Virus record (IMG/VR): IMGVR_UViG_3300006334_000053
Location: 1 to 28,612 of that record
DNA: 28,612 nucleotides
Direction: 5' to 3' (one strand)
Source: a virus
Positions 16,120 to 23,754 of this stretch are shown one piece after another; positions within the stretch are counted from its first letter, which is position 1, and each line of letters begins with the position of its first letter. A program made the position numbers and the translations under genes. The notes under the pieces were generated by a model, which had not been told where the DNA came from, did not search any database, and saw only the letters and a list, made by a program, of their open reading frames with translations.

Positions 16120-16732
16120 TAATTCTTATTATACTAACATGTTAGATAATCTAATAGATGATTTTTATTCTTTAGATTACGACAACATGGATTATAATAG
16201 AATTAGAGGCGATTTAGATAATGGTGAATATTATTGTTCTAGAGAATACTTAAATGATATTATGTCAAGAAGTCATGACGGATACCCTGATGCATTTTAT
16301 AGTACTTCTATAAGTCATGCATTAGAAAAAAACCCAAGTGGTTGGAAAGAATTTTATGAATATTACAAATATGAATTTCCACCAGAAATTGGTGCAAAAC
16401 ATAATGCTTTATTAAATTATTATCCACCAGGTGGATTCATAGGTTGGCACACAAATTGGAATGCATCTGCATATCAAATGCTATTTACATATAGTTTAAA
16501 AGGTGATGGGTATTTTAATTACTTAGATAATAAAACAAATGAAATAGTCACTATACCAGATAAGAAAGGTTGGCAATGTCGTTGGTTTCATTTTGGTGAA
16601 GAGAATGACCCAGAAAATCATTGTTGGCATTCAGCATATACTTCGTGTGATAGATTTACAATGGCAGTAAAGTTTACTAACATAGATTATTTAAATGAAG
16701 TAATTGAAGACTTGACAACTAATGACAACTAG
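16100..16732 (+). CDS. 2OG-Fe(II) oxygenase-like protein with HxN in place of HxD
   Basis: A 210-residue protein with the layout of the 2-oxoglutarate oxygenase fold. NYYPPGGFIGWHTNWN supplies H117 and N119, HCWHSAYTSCDRFTMAVKF supplies the distal H177 and R185, and strands between them carry GDGYFNYLD. In this superfamily the first motif is normally HxD or HxE; here the acidic ligand position is Asn. Enzymes that lose the carboxylate can bind halide or lose activity, so the function is open. It overlaps the previous gene by 20 nt, and its 3' end contains the next promoter. Confidence 0.6.
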   Translation: MAEIVINNSYYTNMLDNLIDDFYSLDYDNMDYNRIRGDLDNGEYYCSREYLNDIMSRSHDGYPDAFYSTSISHALEKNPSGWKEFYEYYKYEFPPEIGAKHNALLNYYPPGGFIGWHTNWNASAYQMLFTYSLKGDGYFNYLDNKTNEIVTIPDKKGWQCRWFHFGEENDPENHCWHSAYTSCDRFTMAVKFTNIDYLNEVIEDLTTNDN

Positions 16733-16740
16733 TGTATAAT
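16712..16740 (+). promoter_or_regulatory. Sigma70-like promoter of the DUF3310 gene
   Basis: Perfect TTGACA at 16712-16717, a 17-bp spacer and perfect TATAAT at 16735-16740, inside the 3' end of the previous gene. The ATG is 8 nt past the -10 box, so the message would start at or within about 3 nt of the start codon. Confidence 0.68.
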
Positions 16741-16748
16741 ATAGGACA

Positions 16749-17033
16749 ATGGCAAAAAAAATAAAATACAAATATAATGAGAATGATAATATTCTTGAAT
16801 TATTAAAATATGTTAACTCGACTTACGAGCAACATTATTCTAAAAACAAGTTTCAAGCAACTGAATTTATCATTGATGGTGGTCATGGTGAAGGTTTTTG
16901 TATCGGTAATATTATGAAATATGCACAACGATATGGAAATAAGAATGGGTACAATAGACAAGACTTATTAAAAGTTATTCACTATGCCTTGATTATGCTT
17001 CACGTCCACGACAAGACTCATTCGAAACGATAA
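16749..17033 (+). CDS. DUF3310 protein
   Basis: A 94-residue protein. NKFQATEFIIDGGHGEGFCIGNIMKYAQRY and NRQDLLKVIHYALIML show the DUF3310 pattern (a Gln/Glu-containing start, FCxGN with KYxxRxGxKxG, and a helix with Lys-Ala/Val-xx-Tyr). The family is common in phages and often sits near nucleotide metabolism genes; its activity is not established. It has its own promoter. The last 41 nt overlap the end of the convergent curli operon. Confidence 0.8.
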   Translation: MAKKIKYKYNENDNILELLKYVNSTYEQHYSKNKFQATEFIIDGGHGEGFCIGNIMKYAQRYGNKNGYNRQDLLKVIHYALIMLHVHDKTHSKR

Positions 17034-17214
17034 ACTCTTTCATATCACTTATCCAATTTCGCATTCTTTGTGCCTGCTTTTCATGGAAGTTTTTGTTTTT
17101 TAAATCTTTCATAGATTGTTCAATATGAAAATCGTATAGTCTAGTCGCAAATGCAATTGCATCTTGATATGGCATACGAACTGAATTTGAAAAAGACCTC
17201 TCTACTTTTTTCAT
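16993..17214 (-). CDS. Small basic protein, last gene of the curli/cyclase operon
   Basis: A 73-residue, strongly charged, helical protein (KDLKNKNFHEKQAQRMRNWI) with no membrane segment. Its ATG overlaps the cyclase stop by 4 nt (ATGA), so it is almost certainly translated with it. I recognise no family. Being paired with the cyclase, it might be cytoplasmic and act on the same pathway, but that is a guess from position. Confidence 0.65.
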   Translation of the reverse strand: MKKVERSFSNSVRMPYQDAIAFATRLYDFHIEQSMKDLKNKNFHEKQAQRMRNWISDMKEFIVSNESCRGREA

Positions 17215-19076
17215 GGTGAATATATTTCTATTTTTTCTTCTTTACCTTTTACTTTAATTGTATCTAATTTTTTAAATAAAAAATCTTTACGACTATATCC
17301 ATATTGACGAATAGAGTTTACAGTATCTAAACTGATAAGTATTCTATTGTTTTTATATTTGCCTCTGGCCGCTAGTGCTTCCAAACGAGCGGCGAGATTA
17401 ACTGCATCTCCGATGACTGAATAATCAAATCGGGAAACAGAACCCATGTTGCCAACGATGCAGTCACCAGTATTAATACCAATGCCAACATTGATGCTAG
17501 GAAGATTTTTTCTTTTAAATTCATCTTGTATTATCTTTAGTTCTTGTTCTATTTCTACTGCAGAAATACATGCCATTTCTGCATGATACGTATTGTCTAA
17601 TGGTGCATTCCAAAATGCCATTATACAATCACCCATGTATTTATCAATCGTGCCTCCATTACGTAGTATAATATTAGACGTTCTATCTAAAAAGTTATTA
17701 ACTAATTCCACTAAACCTTCGGGGTCATCATTGTTTTTGTAATGTTCTGATATTGGTGTAAACCCAACTATGTCCATAAAAAAGAATGTCATGTTCTTTT
17801 TCTCACCACCAAGTTTTAGTAGACTTGGGTCTTCTGCAAGTTTATCTACCATGTCTGGCGATAGATATGTTTTGAACTGACCTTTTATCATTTCTTTAAG
17901 TTTGTATGTCACGTAGTACTTGTTAAATGATGCATGTCCAAACACTAGAAGCGATGCCAATGACGTATACACTACATCAATAAGTAATAGAGCAGTATAC
18001 CAATAATATAGTCCTGTTGCGATTATACCACCAATCATTGCAAGAGATAATATGCCACTTAGATACGTAGGCAATCTATATACCATAAGTAGTATCAATA
18101 ACATACTCATTGTTAAAACAAGTATCTCTAATTGTTCAAGAAAGAAATGTCTTTGTATTTGTACACCACTTACAACAGTTTGAATTAAGTTTGCTTGAAC
18201 ATCATGTGGGTACATCGCACCCATTGGTGTTGGCACTGGATTTACTAATCCACCAGCAGATAAACCAATGATATACATTTGTCCATCTGGCATTGGTTCA
18301 CCAAAAGAGATACGTTTAAACTTATTCCAATATGCAATTTGTATGTTAGAGTTAGGTGTGGTAGACATTTTATCTAATTTACCCATTCTTACCCATTCAA
18401 CACCTGCTTCTTTTACTTTCATCGCATAATTAGGTTGACGATTCCAAACACGTAAAGTTTCTAGTGCGAGAGAAGGATAGATATGACTATTTGCAATTAC
18501 CATTAATGGTGCTTCACGAACTATACCATCAATACTTGGTGCGGCACTTACAACACCGACACCAACAGGATTTAATTCTTTTATAGGTGTAGAAATACCT
18601 TTATACGTATACAACCAGTCACTAGGGTCACCTTTACCTAGTTTACCAAAACCAAGAAAAGGTTTATCGCCTTTATTTGATACGTTTGTAGGAATAGAAG
18701 ATAATATAACTTCTCTTTTTGACATCGCATATGCAAGGTCATTGTCACCATCGAATCTATCGGGTTCAGTAAATCCCATGTTCATTACATACAAAGACAA
18801 TGCCCCATTTGAAGTTAAAACTTTTGCATAGACATCACGTGGAAATGGAAATTGTCCAAACTTCTCTAAAGACTTTTCATCAATATCAACTAGAACAATA
18901 CCAGAGTCTACAGGTGTTTGTAGATATTGTAGTGAATCAAAATAGTTTAAACGAAACTGTTCTACTAATTTAGGGTCAGCAACACGAACACCAACTAATA
19001 ATAGTATTGTTATGAGAATAACTTTCCAATTATATATCGCTTTGTTTACCATACATTTTAAAATATTTTTTACCAC
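17211..19076 (-). CDS. CHASE2-domain class III adenylate cyclase
   Basis: A 621-residue membrane enzyme making cAMP. A membrane helix (about 17-31) leads into a periplasmic CHASE2 sensor (about 40-305: VLVDIDEKSL, FPFPRDVYAKVL, SIDGIVREAPL). Three further helices follow (about 314-333, 337-358, 361-380), then a cytoplasmic cyclase domain (about 428-600). Catalytic residues are complete: metal Asp in FFMDIVGFT (D435) and YMGDCIM (D483), adenine-selecting K479 and D551, and N560/R564 in VNLAARLE. The Lys/Asp pair indicates ATP rather than GTP. Start 19076 overlaps the oxygenase gene by 47 nt; ATG 19052 is an alternative. In bacteria such cyclases often neighbour FecR-domain genes, as here. Confidence 0.93.
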   Translation of the reverse strand: MVKNILKCMVNKAIYNWKVILITILLLVGVRVADPKLVEQFRLNYFDSLQYLQTPVDSGIVLVDIDEKSLEKFGQFPFPRDVYAKVLTSNGALSLYVMNMGFTEPDRFDGDNDLAYAMSKREVILSSIPTNVSNKGDKPFLGFGKLGKGDPSDWLYTYKGISTPIKELNPVGVGVVSAAPSIDGIVREAPLMVIANSHIYPSLALETLRVWNRQPNYAMKVKEAGVEWVRMGKLDKMSTTPNSNIQIAYWNKFKRISFGEPMPDGQMYIIGLSAGGLVNPVPTPMGAMYPHDVQANLIQTVVSGVQIQRHFFLEQLEILVLTMSMLLILLMVYRLPTYLSGILSLAMIGGIIATGLYYWYTALLLIDVVYTSLASLLVFGHASFNKYYVTYKLKEMIKGQFKTYLSPDMVDKLAEDPSLLKLGGEKKNMTFFFMDIVGFTPISEHYKNNDDPEGLVELVNNFLDRTSNIILRNGGTIDKYMGDCIMAFWNAPLDNTYHAEMACISAVEIEQELKIIQDEFKRKNLPSINVGIGINTGDCIVGNMGSVSRFDYSVIGDAVNLAARLEALAARGKYKNNRILISLDTVNSIRQYGYSRKDFLFKKLDTIKVKGKEEKIEIYSP

Positions 19077-19569
19077 TATATAAATCTTCTTTCTTTCTAC
19101 TATAGTGTATCATTGCTTGATAACATGAACGACCTTTAAATTCTTTTCTATAATGTGGTACAGTACCCTTGTAAACAATTGCATCGCCTGGCATTAATAA
19201 GTAAGGTTTATCGTCAAAGTAAATATTCCATTTAGTTCCACCTAAATGTATAGTTGCACTCCATTCTAAAAATAAAGTGTCTGTATGTTCTGGCATTGAA
19301 TCACCTTTTAAATATTTACGAGCAAGACTTCGTACAGGATATAATTGTCTTTTTGTAATTTGTTGCATATGGTTAAGTTTTTTTGCCATAATCATTTCTG
19401 TCCATGCAGGTGCAAAAAATTGGTATTTATAATCAAATACTTTACTTGAAAGGGGAGTAAATGAAGCATGATTACCAACTCTATCTTGTATTTGACATTC
19501 ATGCTCTAACATTAACATACAAAACCTCGCAAGGTCTGAACTCAGAAAATTTTTAACTACTTCAATCAT
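19030..19569 (-). CDS. 2OG-Fe(II) oxygenase embedded in the curli operon
   Basis: A 179-residue protein of the prolyl-hydroxylase-like fold. It has HxD in MPEHTDTLF (H95, D97), a PGDAIVYKGTVPHYR strand with distal H139, and R147 in GRSCYQAMIHY, so iron and 2-oxoglutarate ligands look intact. There is no signal peptide, so it is cytoplasmic. Its start overlaps the second curlin gene's stop by one base (TAATG), and its end overlaps the cyclase. A role in hydroxylating an operon product before export is possible but only inferred from position. Confidence 0.75.
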   Translation of the reverse strand: MIEVVKNFLSSDLARFCMLMLEHECQIQDRVGNHASFTPLSSKVFDYKYQFFAPAWTEMIMAKKLNHMQQITKRQLYPVRSLARKYLKGDSMPEHTDTLFLEWSATIHLGGTKWNIYFDDKPYLLMPGDAIVYKGTVPHYRKEFKGRSCYQAMIHYSRKKEDLYSGKKYFKMYGKQSDI

Positions 19570-20414
19570 TATTGTTGTGCAACAGAAATGCTACAACCAC
19601 CCATAGTTTGGCAGTTTTGTGATAGTGAATAAGACTGAGCAGAATTGCCTTGTTGACTTAAATTTAATGTTGTTGGACTAGAACCAGTTAAAGATATATT
19701 TGCAGTATGTGTTGCATAACCACTTTGATATCCTGTAACATTGTTTCCATCATTGTATGTGTATAAATTTACAGTTTTTACACCATCAGTATTTTGTCTC
19801 CAGAATACATTATTATTATCAGAGTAAAGATAAAATGTTGCTTGATGTTCACTATAGATACCTGCAGATGAATTTCTTTGACTACCTGCAAGATTATTAT
19901 TATCTCCATGAATATCAATAGTTACATCATGACCACCACCTTCACTTCCGTCCCATGCAAAAGTTGTATCATTTAAAGAACTTAAAATATATCCCTGACC
20001 CCAACGAACATTATTATCGTCACCATAAATGTGAAGACCTATATGAGATTCTTTACAAAGTGAACCACGACCACATATTTGTGCAAAGTCTAAATTATTA
20101 AATGTACCGTCTATATCACCACTACTTAAACTACCCCAATGCCCATAACTTACTTTATTATTATGTCCATGCTGGATTATTTTTACTTCGTTGCCTTGGT
20201 GTTGCATTGAAAAGTCTACTTTGTTGTCTTTACCTTCTTGTTCGATAAACAACTTTGTACCTTCACCACTTTGAGTAATATATATTTCATTATCAGCATA
20301 TGCATATTCACAACTTGCAATACCAATCGAAAATAAAATCCACATTGTTATAATAGTTTTAAGTCCTTGTGGCGATATTTCTTCTTTGATACGTTGTATG
20401 TAATATTTAATCAT
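19569..20414 (-). CDS. Second curlin-repeat amyloid-type protein (CsgA/CsgB-like)
   Basis: A 281-residue secreted protein. The mature N-terminus, DNEIYITQSGEG, is almost the same as that of the other curlin-like protein (DNEIYIEQVGEG), then repeats follow such as IYGDDNNVRWGQ, IHGDNNNLAGSQ and LYSDNNNVFWRQ, spaced about 35-40 residues. This strand-turn pattern with Asn and Gln ladders fits a curlin-type beta-solenoid. The signal is ambiguous: AYA before D41 fits signal peptidase I, but IASC at residues 32-35 also reads as a lipobox. If lipidated, it could be a membrane-anchored nucleator like CsgB. Several extra Cys residues may form disulfides. Confidence 0.8.
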   Translation of the reverse strand: MIKYYIQRIKEEISPQGLKTIITMWILFSIGIASCEYAYADNEIYITQSGEGTKLFIEQEGKDNKVDFSMQHQGNEVKIIQHGHNNKVSYGHWGSLSSGDIDGTFNNLDFAQICGRGSLCKESHIGLHIYGDDNNVRWGQGYILSSLNDTTFAWDGSEGGGHDVTIDIHGDNNNLAGSQRNSSAGIYSEHQATFYLYSDNNNVFWRQNTDGVKTVNLYTYNDGNNVTGYQSGYATHTANISLTGSSPTTLNLSQQGNSAQSYSLSQNCQTMGGCSISVAQQ

Positions 20415-21562
20415 TCTTGTGTTATTATGATTCTTGTATCTGAACCATCTCCTAAAGTTATCTCGCTTGGTTTTTGGTTAGTATATGTTTCAATAACTGC
20501 ATTAGTATAAATTGCATGAGTTATTCTAATAATACCTTCTACTTCTCTAGTCATAACAATTGTTTCTTCTTCTTTATTAACAAACGTACTATACTGACTA
20601 TCATCATCAAACCCTACTTGAGTGCCTTCAATGTTAACATTACCTATATCTGCGACTTCTCTATCAATCTCATTTATTCTGTCAAGTTCTGCAGTAATGT
20701 CTAATAAGTCTTGAAGAAACTCAACATCTAGTAAATCAATATCTAGTTCAGTATATTCTAATTCTCCTTTATCTTCTAAAGCATCTTCTTCTAAGGCATC
20801 ATATGCCAAAAAATCGACATCTAAAATACCTTGAGCATCATCTTCTTTACTTTCTCTTTCTGCTTCTACTTCTTTTATTTCTTTTGGTGGATTGACAATA
20901 AACATATTATTAATTGAATCAGGAGTAATACCTTCAAGAATAACTGTTCTTTGTGGCATAACATCATATGATTGTAACATCATGGATTGATATGCCTCAT
21001 TCAATGTAATTGTCCCACCAGCATTTGTAATAATTATTTCACCAGATGAATTTCCATTTTCATCAGGCAATAATACAACTAACGTTCTGCCAAGTTCATC
21101 AACAGTGGTCGTGAAATCTGTACCACGAATACCTATCTGAGCAGTAGGTGTAGAGATATCGATATTTGCTTTATCAATTCTTGCACCTGTGCCAGAAGTA
21201 AATCTAGCAGTACCCATTGCCATTCGCATTGTCATCTTAGATAACGATGGGTCTGGGTCATAATATACTTCGTCAATGTAAATTCTTGTATGTTCAGTTA
21301 ATGCTAATTCTTCTTCATCTTTGAATTCAATTAACATTCTACCATTACCAGTAACGGCAGTATCATTCATTTCTACATCAGGTAAACTCGCATCTGAAAC
21401 AATTAGTTCTTCACCAGATTGTCTTTCAAGTGCGGCACTACCAGTGTGTTCACGAATATCACCAATAGAGTCTGCATAAACAGACCCTATTAGTAAAAGA
21501 TTACTCGCCAGTATCTTGTTGAATAATCGTAATTTCTGAACCGTCTGTAACAAAACTTGCAT
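20411..21562 (-). CDS. FecR-domain periplasmic protein with acidic C-terminal region
   Basis: A 383-residue exported protein. A signal peptide ends near SVYA (residue 30). A FecR-like domain follows (about 60-180: TAVTGNGRMLIEFKDEEEL, then MAMGTARFTSG and IGIRGTDFTTTV, the usual FecR core). Next is a long acidic, Leu/Asp-rich stretch (about 230-300) and a beta-like tail ending DGSDTRIIITQE. FecR domains act in envelope sensing, and FecR-domain genes often adjoin CHASE2 cyclases in bacteria, as in this operon. It begins 62 nt inside the curlin gene upstream, a long overlap; no better in-frame start is visible. Confidence 0.85.
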   Translation of the reverse strand: MQVLLQTVQKLRLFNKILASNLLLIGSVYADSIGDIREHTGSAALERQSGEELIVSDASLPDVEMNDTAVTGNGRMLIEFKDEEELALTEHTRIYIDEVYYDPDPSLSKMTMRMAMGTARFTSGTGARIDKANIDISTPTAQIGIRGTDFTTTVDELGRTLVVLLPDENGNSSGEIIITNAGGTITLNEAYQSMMLQSYDVMPQRTVILEGITPDSINNMFIVNPPKEIKEVEAERESKEDDAQGILDVDFLAYDALEEDALEDKGELEYTELDIDLLDVEFLQDLLDITAELDRINEIDREVADIGNVNIEGTQVGFDDDSQYSTFVNKEEETIVMTREVEGIIRITHAIYTNAVIETYTNQKPSEITLGDGSDTRIIITQE

Positions 21563-22418
21563 CTAATATCGCCTCTGTACTATTTAAACCTGTACCTGTT
21601 CTTTGACCAACAAATACATAGTTTTTATCACCTGTTAAATCTACAGATATTTTATTATCACTTCCATCTTCTTGAGTTGTTAATATCCAGTTGTTTGAAC
21701 CAGTTATATCCCAATCCCAGATAGCATTCGAAGAGTTTATAAAAGCACCAATAGTGTTTGAAGCGCCACTACCATCAACTAGTAAGTCAATGTTGGCACC
21801 ATCTGCACTACCTTCTGTAATATTCCAGGCATCCCAATATGCGGCATTTGACCCATAATTACTTGTAGCATTACCACCATAAGTTCCATAACCAGTGATA
21901 TTACTACCAGTGAATGTATGAGCAGAGTAAGTTCTAAAACCAGCACTATTATTAAAAAATGCACCATCACCTAAATTATAAGGTGTGTTATAGGTTTCAG
22001 ATTTATTACCCAGTCTAAACAATGTTTGGTTGTAACTGCCTTGAATATCTACATTCATATCAATGGCATCTGCACTATAGTTACTACTAGTATTACCAGA
22101 TACAGTACCAATCAATTGATTGATTCTATTATTTGAACCTACTAGATTGTAATCTATGTTTGACCCATCTGAATTGATATCACCAAATAACAAGTTATTA
22201 CTACCATTAAATAACCAGTATGCATTACTGTTACCTATTTGTAGTTTCATATCGGTCGCATTAGCACCAGTGTTAGTATTTTGTCCAATCAAGTTTCCAT
22301 TACCTGTTTGTTCAATAATAATTTCTACACCTTCTCCAACTTGCTCGATATATATCTCATTATCTGCAAATGCAAATGCACTTACTGTTAATAATAAAGC
22401 GAGAATTAAAGTTCTCAT
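21501..22418 (-). CDS. csgA-like: Curlin-repeat amyloid-type protein (CsgA-like)
   Basis: A 305-residue secreted protein with a clear signal peptide (cleavage after AFA, residue 18). The mature start DNEIYIEQVGEG with IIIEQTGNGNLIGQ is curlin-like. Repeats follow of the form strand, Gly-Ser-Asn-Asn, strand (NGSNNLLFGD, VGSNNRINQL, TGSNNWILTT), about 22-30 residues apart, rich in Asn, Gly, Ser and Thr with few charges. It is longer than E. coli CsgA (151 aa). It starts with ATGA overlapping the CsgG stop, and the ribosome site AAGGAG lies within csgG. It is the most likely structural amyloid exported by the CsgG pore. Confidence 0.85.
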   Translation of the reverse strand: MRTLILALLLTVSAFAFADNEIYIEQVGEGVEIIIEQTGNGNLIGQNTNTGANATDMKLQIGNSNAYWLFNGSNNLLFGDINSDGSNIDYNLVGSNNRINQLIGTVSGNTSSNYSADAIDMNVDIQGSYNQTLFRLGNKSETYNTPYNLGDGAFFNNSAGFRTYSAHTFTGSNITGYGTYGGNATSNYGSNAAYWDAWNITEGSADGANIDLLVDGSGASNTIGAFINSSNAIWDWDITGSNNWILTTQEDGSDNKISVDLTGDKNYVFVGQRTGTGLNSTEAILDASFVTDGSEITIIQQDTGE

Positions 22419-23287
22419 TCTTTCTCCTTAATTAATGAGTGTTTATCGTTAACTCCATCTGATAGATGTGGGTGACGATGACCACTCTTTATTTGCCAAT
22501 AACCCCTATCGTGGCCTTGGTAAATAAGTTCTAATACTGCAACTTCAATAGCGGAGCGAACTGCAAAAGTCACACTCTCGTTAAATCCATTACCGTCTTC
22601 AAATTCCAATAACTTTGTGTCCATATCAAAGAATCGGAATAAATCATAACCACCACCGACAGACAAAATAGTTTTTTTCGCCTGAACATTCATTAAAATT
22701 TCACCTGTTAGTGTTGAGGTTGCCCTTAGACTAACAATTACTGAATCTCTTCTATATGATGTATTGTGTCCGACACCTAAGTATCTTGCTCCACGACCAC
22801 CACTTTCGATGTTAGTGTCATATCCAACAACACCACCATCAATTAAAATTCCTGCAAATACTAAAGAACCTAGTGCTTTGTCTTCATTAAACTCTTCTCT
22901 AGAACTTCTTATTATTTGTCTTTCTCTTATGAGAGCATCTATATTAGTTCTTTCAACTACTCTAAACCACTCTCCATTACCTGCAGTTTTAAGTGCATCA
23001 ATAACAAGTAAATCTGCACCTTGTGTTACCGCGGTAGAAAAATCTGAAAATGTATCTCTACTTTTTCTTTGCCCTGTTTTATCTGTAAATCCATAAACTG
23101 CAACTACTACAGGTTTGTCATTATCTGGACCCGGTACATTTTTTAATTCATATGTAGATGGCAACCTTTCAACAGTTGCACTTTCTCTACATGCTAGTTG
23201 GTCATCATCGCAATCTATACGAGAATAAGAAGGTATACTAGCACAACTTGATAGAACTAATAGTCCTACCAATAAAAATATTTTCAT
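22415..23287 (-). CDS. csgG: CsgG-like outer-membrane curli secretion lipoprotein
   Basis: A 290-residue lipoprotein with lipobox LSSC (Cys15). It aligns along its length with E. coli CsgG: FTDKTGQRKS, DFSTAVTQGADLLVIDAL, RTNIDALIRERQIIR, GYDTNIESGGRGARYLGVG, TGEILMNVQAKKTIL, FRFFDMDTKLLEFE and a final GHDRGYW. CsgG forms a nonameric outer-membrane pore that exports curlin subunits. In the constriction loop the E. coli residues Y51 and N55 appear to be Asp here while F56 is kept, though a one-residue insertion makes the Y51 position uncertain. Its start overlaps the csgF stop (TAATG). Confidence 0.95.
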   Translation of the reverse strand: MKIFLLVGLLVLSSCASIPSYSRIDCDDDQLACRESATVERLPSTYELKNVPGPDNDKPVVVAVYGFTDKTGQRKSRDTFSDFSTAVTQGADLLVIDALKTAGNGEWFRVVERTNIDALIRERQIIRSSREEFNEDKALGSLVFAGILIDGGVVGYDTNIESGGRGARYLGVGHNTSYRRDSVIVSLRATSTLTGEILMNVQAKKTILSVGGGYDLFRFFDMDTKLLEFEDGNGFNESVTFAVRSAIEVAVLELIYQGHDRGYWQIKSGHRHPHLSDGVNDKHSLIKEKE

Positions 23288-23754
23288 TAAAATGCTCCAC
23301 TACCTACTGGTACATCTAACGTTGTTATTGTTCCGTCATCACCTGTTATAGTGATTCTAATTACATCAATACCATCTTCACCACAACCAGTGCATAAATC
23401 ATATGCAACTGTATTACCAAGCATATCAAAGAAACCTGATATCTCACCTTCATTTATTCCATCACCAAACATTTGGTCAACTAATTGTTTTGATATTTGA
23501 GCATAAATTCTTGATTCTAAGTTTCTAAGAAATTTAGCATGGGTTGTACTTTCTGATTCACGTTCTGCTTTTGCAATTGCAGATTCAACATCTTCTTGAA
23601 TTTTGTCTCTACGAGACTTTTGTTGGTTTTCTATCGTCAAGTAATGTGAACTAGTCCCGATACCACTAAATGATGGCGATTTAAACTTATGGACTATTTG
23701 GTCAGCAAATACATTACTTACGAGTAGACTTGCGACTAGTACTAATATTTTCAT
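23287..23754 (-). CDS. csgF: CsgF-like curli assembly factor
   Basis: A 155-residue exported protein with a signal peptide (cleavage after VFA). The mature N-terminus VHKFKSPSFSGIG resembles CsgF, whose N-terminal NPxFGG segment plugs into the CsgG pore. Further on, FLRNLESRIYAQISKQLVDQM and the C-terminal strands ending in Phe also fit the family (E. coli CsgF, 138 aa). CsgF couples the CsgG pore to nucleation of fibres at the cell surface. It overlaps the preceding membrane-protein gene by 41 nt and is followed at once by csgG. Confidence 0.9.
   Translation of the reverse strand: MKILVLVASLLVSNVFADQIVHKFKSPSFSGIGTSSHYLTIENQQKSRRDKIQEDVESAIAKAERESESTTHAKFLRNLESRIYAQISKQLVDQMFGDGINEGEISGFFDMLGNTVAYDLCTGCGEDGIDVIRITITGDDGTITTLDVPVGSGAF

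Noticed and set aside
19424-19431. TATAAATA box on the reverse strand within the operon oxygenase gene
   Set aside because: It is internal to coding sequence and not placed before a gene start; an internal late promoter for the cyclase is possible but unsupported.
21779-22431. Long open frames in other phases over the curlin, CsgG and FecR genes
   Set aside because: They lack ribosome sites and family resemblance, and lie wholly over well-supported genes; the low-complexity repeats explain the open frames.
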